Positions 22,580 through 32,495 of a stretch of DNA of 64,000 nt are shown here, piece by piece. The translations under genes were made by a program, and so were the position numbers. The notes beneath the pieces are model-generated. The model worked only from the letters and a program-made list of their open reading frames with translations, was not told where the DNA came from and searched no databases. The stretch lies in the NCBI GenBank assembly GCA_030077755.1, contig JAQJZZ010000002.1:2108001-2172000 (forward strand). The letters run 5' to 3'. Each line of letters opens with the position of its first letter. Within the stretch, counting starts at the first letter, position 1. Source of the stretch: Filosporella fistucella (taxonomy: Eukaryota > Ascomycota > Leotiomycetes > Helotiales).

Positions 22580-22813
22580 ATGAAATCCTCTCAGCTTTTC
22601 TTCCTTTCCTCTGTAGCTCTGGTAGGAGCCAGCTTTCCTCGGGTGCATAACACAGTCTCAACAACAGTTGATTTAAGAGATACCATATACGAAGGTCAGG
22701 AACTAAATGTTGGAATAAAACAATAGCTTGGAATGCGTTTTGCTGCTCCACCACTTGGAGATCTGAGATGGAGAGCACCGCGGGATTCGGTTGAGAATGA
22801 GATGGTTCAGGAT
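22580..22813 (+). pseudogene. 5' fragment of a type-B carboxylesterase/lipase
   Basis: From ATG 22580 the plus strand encodes a signal peptide (MKSSQLFFLSSVALVGAS), then TTVDLRDTIYEGQELN and, after an in-frame TAG at 22724-22726, LGMRFAAPPLGDLRWRAP. The last motif is the N-terminal signature of the carboxylesterase type B family. The TAG sits where relatives have Gln or an aromatic residue (NGIKQ-stop-LGMRF). A plausible donor GTGAGT follows at 22814, but no later exon (catalytic Ser, Glu, His blocks) is found. The gene is therefore both interrupted and truncated. Only about 78 codons survive. Confidence 0.72.
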
Positions 22814-23497
22814 GTGAGTAAGGTAAACACATATTCGCATCTTTATCGATTTTGATGTGCTGAGGAGTCAGAGGGCTAGATGTGACTTTTGGGATAGGTT
22901 GGGGATGAGGACTGAGACTTAATAGAATGGTAGCTTGATTTTGAGGATGGAATAGTGAGATGAATATCCACAGCGAGAATATTTTTAAATTAATATAGGA
23001 GAGTGAAGAGGTTTGCGATTTAGCGTGTTTGAATTTGTGCTTGGTATGTCAGTTCGTTATATCAATGCCAGATTGCCTTACTGTTTACGGATATCGTGCT
23101 TGAGAGACTGAAGATTTAGCGATTCAGCTACTATTGTTTAGCAGATGATGTGAATATTTAGAGAGTAAAGGCCTGTATTTCCTTGTACTGGTCGTCACTG
23201 TAACCTACAGTCCGCCATGAACCTCTAGAGTGTACAAAAGCGCATGTAGCTTGTTTACTACTCGTATAGTGTCAGTATAAATTCTCCAACACGTCACTGT
23301 TGTCACATACCTAAGAAGTGCAAAGGCTCAGGCAATTTTATCCTCTCATTCTAGTATCATTCATTGCAAATGTCAGAAGTTCATCATCTCAGATTTTTGA
23401 GGAATAATCAATATCTAAGAGCACCTATTTTCATCGTCTCTCTTTACTCTTCCCATGAAATGTCTGCCTACTACCTAAACACGATATCACACATCTC
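22814..23497. other. AT-rich non-coding stretch
   Basis: Nothing coding is recognised. The remainder of the carboxylesterase is expected here and is missing. The right end is the 3' flank of the GH130-like gene. Confidence 0.45.
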
Positions 23498-24752
23498 CTA
23501 AGGCTGCACAGGAGCAGTAGCCACCCCCAAAAACGCATCTCCCTGCCCAAAATATAAGAACCACTGCCCTTTCAACTGCACCAACCCCTCACTAAAGACC
23601 ACATTATCAACCTGTCCCTCAATCTCCCTCACACTCGTCGGCTGCAGAATTGGAGTCTCCAACCTCGCCAACGGCGGCCCATAAGGCAGATTCACAGGAT
23701 CAATCAACATCTGTCCCGTACTATACTGTGTAGCCTTATACCCTCCCAGTCCCGTCGCAACCCCATTGTAAAACTTGATCCATTTCCCATCTCTCGTTTT
23801 CACGGGCGGGGAAGCAGATTCCATGAGCGCTTGTTCCCAGACATTAAGTTTCGGTGCATATGGCGGTTGGTTATAAGATACATTCCAATGTATTAAATCG
23901 GTGGAGTTAGCGAAATAGAGAAACGAATCCCCGAAATGCATGTGGTATGTTCCATCCGGCTGTCTCTCATTGAGAATCGCTCCGCTCTTGCTCCATCCCT
24001 GCCGAGGCACCCATGATGCGAGGGGATCTTGCCAGTTATATACTACATCTGTGACATTTGGAAGGATAGGCCCGTGTTTTGTCCATGACACTAGATCTGT
24101 AGATGTAGCGAGGCAGAGACGCGCAACGCGGGTGTCGAAACCGGTGTAGGTTAGGTAGAAAGTGCCATTTACCCTTATCACGCGGGGATCTTCCACACCG
24201 CCTATATTTTCATAGGGCTCCGTGGGAGTTAGGATAGGTTGGTTGTAGCGTGTGAAGTTGTAGCCATCTTTTGACCAGGCAAGACCGATTGTGGATGTCT
24301 TGGAGGAGTTTTGAGCGCGGTAGAGAAGGAAGATGGTATTATCTACTACTATTGCTGAAGGGTTTTAGAGGTAGGCTGATTCCCACTGTGATGAGTTAGT
24401 ATGGCGAGCTTCTAACATTTTATCATGTGAGTAGGGTAAAGTCTGCTCGGAAGCTGATTTCTAGCAAAGCTTTGAAGGAGAAATAAAAGAAATGATAGTA
24501 TACATTGTTGGCGGGGTTGGGTGCTAAGATTGGGTTTTTGGAGTATTCCTGGAAACCTAGTAAGGGGAAGTATGGAGCAGTATAATTTGTTTCATTTTCA
24601 GTCGAGTTTGGTGTAATTCGAGGAACAGTTGTTGATGTGTAGACTGGAAATGTTCCGTTTGCGGTAGCATTGAAGTTGGTGATTTGTGCTGAAACAAATG
24701 TGATGCCAGTCAAGCTTAGAGCTGAGAGGAGGGCGATTTTCTTGGACGCCAT
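23498..24752 (-). pseudogene. GH130-like secreted glycosidase with one nonsense codon
   Basis: Two exons on the minus strand, 24752-24504 and 24385-23498, would give about 378 residues. Exon 1 has a signal peptide (MASKKIALLSALSLTGITFVSAQ) and FQEYSKNPILAPNPANN. Exon 2 opens WESAYL, then TAA at 24367-24365, then NPSAIVVDNTIFLLYRAQN. The family reads W.S..LYNP at this point, so a Tyr became a stop. Downstream features are intact: IGLAWSKDGYNF, GGVEDPRVIRVNGTFYLTYTGFD, LCLATSTDLVSW, and WFLYFGQGDAFLGVATAPV near the end. This is the five-bladed beta-propeller of GH130 (beta-mannoside phosphorylases and beta-1,2-mannosidases), with EDPR as the conserved acidic core. Apart from the single stop everything looks functional, so this may be a recent loss, an allele, or a sequencing error. 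Confidence 0.68.
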
Positions 24753-25399
24753 CTTGTGGTCTGTTTGAGAATGCTCCAACTCTGGATCTTGGACAACTTT
24801 CATAGGTCTATATTCTCTTTCAACCCCCATCTTTGCCTCTTCCGATGTCCAACTGCAAGGCACTGAACGAAAATGGGACCATCTAGACACATGATGTCAT
24901 GTCATGTCATCGTATCGAAAACGAAGCTTCATAAAACTCTTGAGCTCAATGGAACTCTTGGCAAACTCAAAAGCTTACCTTGAAATTAATGCTTATCCCG
25001 CCTCCAAATCCACATCTGATTTGTGCCCGCACTTAGTGTCAAGTTTCCCCGCCATGAAAAGGGGGAAAGGGCGGGGTTTGCTTACAAGCGAGCCGCATCA
25101 TTGTAGATCCCTTCTTCCCTTTTCAGCACTCGGAGCTCGGATGTGAGAGTTTTCGTACATTTTGTAAGGTCAATTGTTCACGAAAATTAAGTTAGATGTC
25201 TAGGCAGGTACCGTAGGTAAGATTTACTCTCTCAACCATTTCGCCTCTCGCCGCATCTCGCAATGTGACGTTGTGTTGGTTGAGAGTTGTTCAAGCTGCA
25301 TCGAAGAGGCTGGGATTGTGATATCGTTATATACGTGGAGTAAATGTGGCGTTGAAGGTCTAAGTTTGACAGTCTTGCAGCCTCTTTCAGTTACGCCTC
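24753..25399. other. Divergent former promoter region
   Basis: This lies between the GH130-like gene (-) and the GH92 relic (+), so it should have carried both promoters. A short GTCAT tandem (three copies, about 24896-24910) is seen. No gene is supported. Confidence 0.45.
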
Positions 25400-27676
25400 A
25401 TGCTTGGTCTTTCGTTGACAATTTTGGCAGCAGCTGCTGTGCAGCCCATTCTTGCACAAACAGATCACACTGAAGGTGACTGGACTCAGTTTGTTGATCC
25501 ATTTGCTGGAACAGAATGGACTGCCCCAGGTACAAGTTTCAATGGTGGAAATACTTTTCCAGAAGCAGTCATACCATTGGGATCCGTCAAACTTGGTCCA
25601 GATTGCACGTCTTTCACTATCAGTATTGGGATAACTACTGGTTACTTACCTGATGGCAATGTCACAGACTTTTCGCTCACTCATGTTTCGGACACAGGCG
25701 GTGATCCAGTGTATGGAGTGGTGTCACAGAAGCCGTCGGTTTCGCTGGAAAACGTGAATGTCTTAGACAACTTAACATTTATAGAACCTCGAGCTATCAG
25801 CGACTGTGCTTCAGTAGGCTATTGCAGGCCCAAATTTCAAAATGGCATTGTCACTGAGCTTTCAGCGGCTAGCAACACGGGTATCCTCCAGTACACGTTC
25901 CCTAATGATACTGCTGGTCACATTCTAGTCAATGTATCTCACTATCTGCCTTCGAATGCCGGAAGATATCATGCTCAATATTATGCGAATAAAAATATTA
26001 CCGTGTCGGAAAATGGTCAGCAGTAATATGGATCTGGCATCTACAAAGGAGCTTTTAGTGAAATTAAGTCACCAAACGATATTGTTTGTCGAGCGCAACT
26101 AATGAGCACATCAGCTCCCTCATATCAAGTTTATTTCTGCAGAGAGTTCGATACAGTTCCCACCTCGAGACAAACATTCTCTGGGATCTACACCGACCCG
26201 TATCATACAGCAGATCTCAACGCTCAACCAAGATTCAGCAGCGAATCTACAGTTAACGGAGGAAGCGTCAACTACTTGTTCGGTGACCGAGTTGGAGCTG
26301 TATTTAATTTCAGCTCTAACTCCTCAATTGTCATGTCCAAAGTAGGCATCTCCTGGATTTCCGTGTCCAAGGCTTGCGAGTTTAAGCAGAATGAGATTCC
26401 AGGGTGGAATTTGATAAATGTCACAGAATCCGCTAAGAAAGTCTGGAATGATCATATTTTGAGCACAATTACTACTTCCGACCTCTCCAATCGAATTAGA
26501 CTTCAAATGTTCTACACTGGATTATATCATACAGCCCTCATGCCACAGATAAAACGGGACAAAATCCTCACTGGGAAACAGATGAGCCGACTTATGACGA
26601 CTATTACATTTTCTGGGATACGTTCAGATGATTAAATAGCTTGCTCCTACTCATTCTCCCCGATCAAGCTGCTGGCATCATCCGATCTGCCATCGATATC
26701 TGGCGCTTTGAAGGTTAATGCCCGATGGGAGATCAGGATTTTACAATGGTCAAGTCCAAAGTGGGAGTAATGCTGATCATGCTCTCGCGGATGCATATGT
26801 CAAAGGGCTCCAGAACGGTATAAACTGGACTGCGGGTTACTCGGCTATGAGGACTGACGCAGAATTGACGCCAACACTTATGATGCTAGAGATCCTACAT
26901 CAAGTGTCAAGGAAGGCAGAGGAGCACTTCAAGATTGGCTTGAGTATGGCTGGATTACTCCCTCGTATAGTCGTAGTATCAGTCGCACGATTGAATATGC
27001 ACTTAATGATTTCTCAGTTGCCCAAGTAGCGAAGGACTTTGAGTCCGAAAGCTATGAGAAATATCTTAATCGCTCAGCGTAAGTATTTTCACTCCAGCCA
27101 ATTGTGATATTCTAACAATTCTTAGTGGCTGGCAATACCAATGGCAACATAATCTCACCAGTCAGAACTTCACTGGATTTCTAGCTCCATTATATACAAA
27201 CGGCTCGCGAGATCCAAATTACTCTCCCGGAGGATATGAATCAGGATGTGAAGCTATCAGCTATACCTACGAAGCTTTACCTGGGGTAATTCCTTCTCCA
27301 ACCCTCGCACATCAAATATAAACTAACCATCAACAGAACACTCCTGGACCGTCCCATTTGACATGCAAACCCTAATCCAATTCATGGCCGGCCCCAACAC
27401 GACCGAAGCCGTCTAGACGCAATGTTCATCCTCGGCAGCCGGACAAGCGCAGTCGGCATGAACGGGAGCAACGGAATAGGAGCCACGATGTACAATCCCG
27501 GCAACGAGCCTGGTTTCTCTACTCCTCTCCTATACAGCTACCCCCCACGCCGACAATGGAGATCCGTACTCCGCAATCGCCAGATCGTAAATGAGTATTA
27601 TAACAACGGCCGTTCAGGTCTCCCAGATAATCCTGATTCGGGAGCTATAGACTCATGGATGATATGACAAATGCTT
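25400..27676 (+). pseudogene. Decayed GH92 alpha-mannosidase
   Basis: Starts with a signal peptide at 25400 (MLGLSLTILAAAAVQPILAQ) and VDPFAGTEW, the GH92 N-terminus. GGNTFPEAVIPLG and FSLTHVSDTGG follow. The frame is hit by TAA at 26024-26026, shifts near 26580 (TYDDYYIFWDTFR continues in another frame), shifts again before MPDGRSGFYNG at 26718, and again near 26880 (EGRGALQDWLEYGWITPSYS). The conserved GSNADHALADAYVKG and MNGSNGIGATMYNPGNEP stretches are recognisable. The last readable motif, GAIDSWMI, is followed by TGA at 27665-27667, where relatives have Trp, and homology then stops at about 27676. The final fifth of the protein is missing. GH92 enzymes are calcium-dependent exo-alpha-mannosidases acting on N-glycans or mannan. 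Not functional. Confidence 0.85.
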
Positions 27677-29089
27677 TGATGGATGATGTCGTAGTCGTCA
27701 GATGTTGTATCTGGCTTCTGTCCTAATTGAGTCCAAGAACTCTTGCCAAATGGGATATATGCCGCATGCAAACATGAAATCTTGCCGGGCGAGAATGCCA
27801 AGTTCGTCACAAGAATCGTAGAATGCCTGCTCCTCGTATATCCCACCGCCCCATACCCTACGTACTCGATGAGCTTGTGCCACAATTTTTTGGATGAGAT
27901 TTCTATCTTATCATGACTTGACCGCCGTTCACCATCATCTGAAGCGATTGTCGATACTTATCGTGGGAGATTTGAGAAACGAAATTGTCCGAAGATATCT
28001 AGCAAGATCCACCACAAAAAATATCGATACCATTCACCCTGAAATAGAAGGGCTTTCCATGACAGTCATTCTCCTGGATTAACTCACTGCGCCGTAAGCC
28101 TATACACTTGCACTTCACGTCAACTACAGTGTCATCTGAGGATATTCCTCCAGATAGCTGGTACAATGGCTGCTCTCCGTAACCGTGAGGATACCACAGC
28201 TCTGGTTATTCTATTGAAATTTTCACCGACGCTATCCCATCTGGTCCGACTATTGATGCTTTTGGAAAGTAAGCCCATGTTTGAGGCCAACGAGATCGTG
28301 ACTTGATCGAAAACATCTTCCACACTGGCAAAGAGCGTTCCACTTGCTGATTTGAGATCAGTACTGATGTCTATCCCACTCCAAAGATCTCATAGCCTTG
28401 CGTGATGAAGCTCAAGTCGAATAGGTCGCCATGGTCCAGCAGTCATGAGAATAGGTCCCCAGTCCCAATCCTTCATAATTAATCAAAATCCAGAAACGGA
28501 AATTGTAACATACCCAATGATACTGAACCTTTCTGATAGTCAAACGACTGTCTTCAACACTGCAGGCAATAAATTTGTGCTCAGGATGTGCTTTGAAAAG
28601 CTCACACCCCCGAAGCAACGCGGAATCGAAGTCAATTTCAAGAACAGCTTCTTTTGAGGGAGCTAAGAGGCTGCTGATATCGAACCTATACTCAAGAAAC
28701 ATGTTATCGCTTTCCAGAATGATCTCGCCATTCAGCTTCACTGTCGCCAAGGTATCGAGACCTTCGAATATCAACACTGCCTTCGCAGTCTCGGAGTTAC
28801 TTGGCCGTTTAATTGTCGTTCTGTAAGTCCATGTCTTCTCTCCGATCCCTTCCATGTCTAATTCTTTCAAACCAATAATTGGATCTGGAATTCTGGTAGT
28901 TGTGAGCATGGGGTTGCACAATGCCGTTGGGAAAATAACCCACTTGTCATTCTGCACCAAGTCCACATGAACCACACCTGGAACATGAGCCACTGGCATT
29001 CATTCATCAAATCCTGGAGCATCTCTGCATTTGAATTGCCAGCCATGACTGAGAATCACGCTGGACAGGTGACGAAATTCTTTAGACAT
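27674..29089 (-). pseudogene. Decayed GH2 beta-mannosidase, C-terminal half missing
   Basis: Begins at ATG 29089 on the minus strand: LSHGWQFKCRDAPGFDE, then TGA at 29002-29000 where Trp is expected, then MPVAHVPGVVHVDLVQNDK in frame. GEKTWTYRTTIKRPSN, NMFLEYRFDISSLLAP and VQYHW are typical of fungal beta-mannosidase B. After an intron DWGPILMTAGPWRPI follows, then a region with stops and shifts (WYPHGYGEQPLYQL near 28170, PFYFRVNGIDIFCGGS near 28040). VWGGGIYEEQAFYDSCDELGI is near 27850, with the family's WGGG.YE core. An in-frame TGA at 27700-27698 replaces an Arg codon just before RLRHHPS, and homology ends at about 27674. The acid/base and nucleophile Glu regions that lie beyond this point in the family are gone. 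Intracellular breakdown of beta-mannosides would have been its role. Confidence 0.82.
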
Positions 29090-29399
29090 TGTTGAATTGA
29101 GGAAAGGAAAGAGGGCGATTTTCGATATCAACTATTTTGGAAAGCGTATATTAAATGAGCGACTTATAGCACAAACAACTGACATCACTCTCTTATCAGT
29201 ATAATTCAGCTATTTCTGCCGCTGGGCATCGTCGACATGTGACCGGGCATGTCTGCGTCGACTGGCTTCGGTACACATGCCACCGAAGTCTTCTTCTTTC
29301 CGAAAGAGATCACCAGTGCGAACGACTTCCCGTTTCAATTAGCTCTGGTGATTTATTTTGTGGATATTCTTGGCGTTGATTTCTGAGAATTGGGGATAC
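29090..29399. other. Former divergent promoter region
   Basis: Between the beta-mannosidase relic (-) and the sugar-transporter relic (+). No coding sequence recognised; the 5' half of the transporter is expected here or further left and is absent. Confidence 0.4.
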
Positions 29400-30452
29400 T
29401 CCTGTTGCTCCACGACCCGATGATTTGAAGGCGGTTTCGACCCGGAAGAGATGATTGGCATCCGATCGTAGGCCTAGAAATCCACAAGATAACAGAGTCG
29501 TTGAGAGAGGTGGGACTGACTAAGGCGAAGTCTTTCTTTGATTTGAGGATCATGTTCAACACTCGCTCCGCTAGGTATAGAACAATGATCAATATGGCTA
29601 TGTCTTGGTTCGGCCAGGTGAGTCCTCCAGATAAAATGATCGCAGAGCCAAGCTAACTCCTCATTAGCTCTCAAGCAACAAGCATATGCAGAAACCTGTC
29701 TTATATTCCATCGCTACCTGCTTTCAGTGTCATCTCACATTATTTGCCATCTCTACTGGAAAACGTTGGCATTGTTGACCCAAACATGAAGCTTCTTTTG
29801 ACCGTAATATACGCTGTGACAGGTTGGATTGCAGCCACTGCTGGGGCAAGATGCCACGATATTTTTGGCCGTTGACAAATGTTCCTTGGATCTGTAGCAG
29901 GAATGGTGATTTGTCTTGCCATTACAGCGGGGACAGGTTGGTAACATCTTGAATCTCGAGACAGTCTCTTACTTGAATCCAGCTGCTGGTTATGTGAACA
30001 CGGGATCAGTCCTCTCATCTCGGGCTAGTATTGCCTTCATATACACCTTTGGAGTTGTCTTTGCTTTCTCCTGGACCAGCATGCAGCCTCTGTATCCAAT
30101 CGAAGTGATGTCCACTCGTATGAGAGTGAAGGGAGTTTTCATTTTCCAGGTAAGGAAACCAACGTCAATCCGACTTCGATGCTTACGCTCTTCAGATCAC
30201 CGCCGGCCTTTCTGGCTTTGTCAACACATTCGATGCCCCTGTCGCTCTCCAGAATATCGGCTTCTGGTTTTATGGATTTTTCGTATTTTGGGACATGTTG
30301 AATTCATATTCATTTATTTCTTCTTCGTAGAAACCAAAGGACGAACATTAGAGCAGATGGATGCGGTCTTCGAAGCTCCAAATCCAGCAACTTTCCATCT
30401 GAGTGAAGCTTTGCATTTTTCAAACAGATACACTCTACTACTTCCAAAATAG
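29400..30452 (+). pseudogene. 3' half of an MFS sugar transporter, decayed
   Basis: The plus strand reads VGLEIHKITESLREVGLTKAK from about 29475, the central cytoplasmic loop of fungal lactose/hexose-type MFS permeases, then MFNTRSARYRTMINMAMSWFGQ and an intron. After several frame changes, SLLENVGIVDPNMKLLL, YAVTGWIAATAGARCHDIFG and MLLGSVAGMVICLAITAGT are found. The last stretch is clearer: YTFGVVFAFSWTSMQPLYPIEVMS (near 30050), then FIFIYFFFVETKGRTLEQMD, the family signature E.KGR.LEE, and a stop at 30450-30452. The first six membrane helices are missing. It stands next to the beta-mannosidase relic in divergent orientation, as expected for uptake of released sugars. Not functional. Confidence 0.78.
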
Positions 30453-30708
30453 TAAAGCCACTCGAAACCATGATGTGTAAACTCAATGTAATGTATTCAT
30501 TCCAGTTGTGACACCAGTGATATTGGTGGTGAGAGAAATCCAACCAGGCTCGATTCTGGAGGGGCTGCATCTCAGGCAGCTAAAGTTTACCGTACAAATT
30601 TGATGTAGCTTCATCGTATCTTCATCAACGCGCAACCGACGCGACAATTGATATTGTACCTTTCCTACGCTTCACATCATTTTGCACTAGTCATATCCTT
30701 CAGTAGAA

Positions 30709-32167
30709 ATGGCGGCCCAACCATTAAACTCACAGATGCAGCCGACTGATGTTTATGGTGGAGGTAAATAACCCTCAGCCTCGTCGCGCAGGATCGAGCT
30801 AACATTTCACTTTCGCAGATGAGGTCTCCGCAATCATTCTCGATCCTGGATACTCAAGTGTACGCGCAGGCTTTGCAGGAGAAGAGGCGCCCAAATCTTT
30901 TGTTAGTTCGCATTATGCAGTAACAAAAGATGGGACTGTGGTGTATGGCGACGATGCGATTCACAATCCCCTCCCCGGCTTCGAGATTCGAAACCCAATT
31001 GGGAAAGACGGCACAGTCGAAGATTGGGATAAAGCTACACCTTTGATGGAATATGCGATCACATCTAGACTTACCAATTTCAAACAAGCAGACCCTCGTA
31101 CAAATGGCCTCAATGACGATTTGGGAGACGCGGACGCTGAGATGGAAGGGGTTGAAGAAGGTGAAAAGGCATTAGAAGAGCACCCACTGCTTATGACAGA
31201 GACGGCATGGAATAATCCTAAGAACCGTGAAAAGTCAATTGAGATCGCGATGGAATCGTGGGGATGCCCCGCCTTCTGGTTAGCACGCAACAGCGTGTTA
31301 GCTGCGTTCGGCGCTGGAAAGGCTACAGCCATTGTTATTGACGTTGGGGCTTCGACTGTGTCCGTTATGGCTATTCACGATGGCCTGATTCTCAAGAAAT
31401 CTGTTCAAAGGTCTCACCTCGGTGGCAATTGGCTGTCATCTCAGATTCGATCTCTCTTCAATACCTCGGAGCCCAAGGTCGAGATTGTACCCCATTTCAT
31501 GATCGCAGCGAAAACACCTGTCGATGCTGGCACACCTGCTCAAGCTACATACCGCAAATATGACGCACCGCCTACCGAAAGCTTCAGGGCTTTAGAAGAA
31601 GAACGTGTCTTGACGGAATTTAAAGAATCAGTAGTACAATTTTGGCCAGGGCCAGGTCGATTGAACACTATTAGCAATGGCGGTGCAGCCAACGTTGAAT
31701 ACGCTAGAGCGCAACCAGGGCGTGTTTTCGAGATGCCAGATGGATACAATCAAATGTGGGGCGTCGAGCGATTCACAGTCGGAGAAGGTCTTTGGGATGA
31801 GAAATTCGCTCTCCCAGTTCCAGGTGAACAAGCCCCTACCAAATCTCAAACTCTCCCAGAGATGGTCAAAAGTAGCATCAATTCTGTCGACATGGACTTA
31901 CGCGCGATGCTTCTGCAAAATATCGTTGTGACTGGTGGGGCTACACTTGTCAATGGCTTCACAGATCGTCTTAACAGCGAGCTGCAAGCCATGTACCCTG
32001 GCACACGTATCAAGATCCAGGCAGCAGGCTTGACTACTGAGCGACGTTTCGGAAGTTGGATTGGAGGTAGTATCCTGGGAAGCTTGGGTACATTTCACCA
32101 AATGTGGATTTCGAAGAAGGAGTACGAGGAGTTTGGTGCATCAGTTGTTGAGAGACGCTGCAAATGA
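30709..32167 (+). CDS. arp4: Actin-related protein 4 (chromatin-remodelling and NuA4 subunit)
   Basis: Two exons, 30709-30763 and 30819-32167 (55-nt intron, GTAAAT...TTCGCAG), about 467 residues. Exon 1 is only 55 nt and encodes MAAQPLNSQMQPTDVYGG. The actin fold follows: EVSAIILDPGYSSVRAGFAGEEAP is the first phosphate loop, with the ARP4-type SSVRAGFAGE sequence, then LLMTETAWNNPKNREK and AIVIDVGASTVSVMAIHDG (second phosphate loop). A long insert around 230-300 and VVTGGATLVNGFTDRLNSEL complete the family pattern. ARP4 sits in the nucleus in the NuA4 acetyltransferase and the INO80 and SWR1 remodellers, and binds nucleosomes. The gene appears intact and faces the D-serine dehydratase-like gene, 3' end to 3' end. 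Confidence 0.93.
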
Positions 32168-32495
32168 GCATGGGTTACGATTAATAGATGGATGAAAGCT
32201 GCTAAAAGCAAAAAGTTCGGGGGTGGTATCTGTGGCGTATGGTGTTTTTGCGGTGAGGTTGCTGGATATACCAAGCAGATCCCAACGAATAGATAACTCG
32301 ATGGCTTAGGACCGGTCTAGGTGATTTTAGCTATCTACTGTGATCACTGAAATAAACCAAATGAAGTCCAAAATGGCCAGTGGCTTACAATCCAAGAAAT
32401 TTTGACTGTCTTAAACCCCCATCCCCCCTAACGTTACTGCTCCTTCAATTTCGTGATGCAACAGTCACGTCGAAGTACCTTTATCATACCGCCGT
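32168..32495. other. Convergent 3' region
   Basis: Short spacer between the 3' ends of ARP4 and the D-serine dehydratase-like gene. No gene seen; it should carry both polyadenylation regions. Confidence 0.5.
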
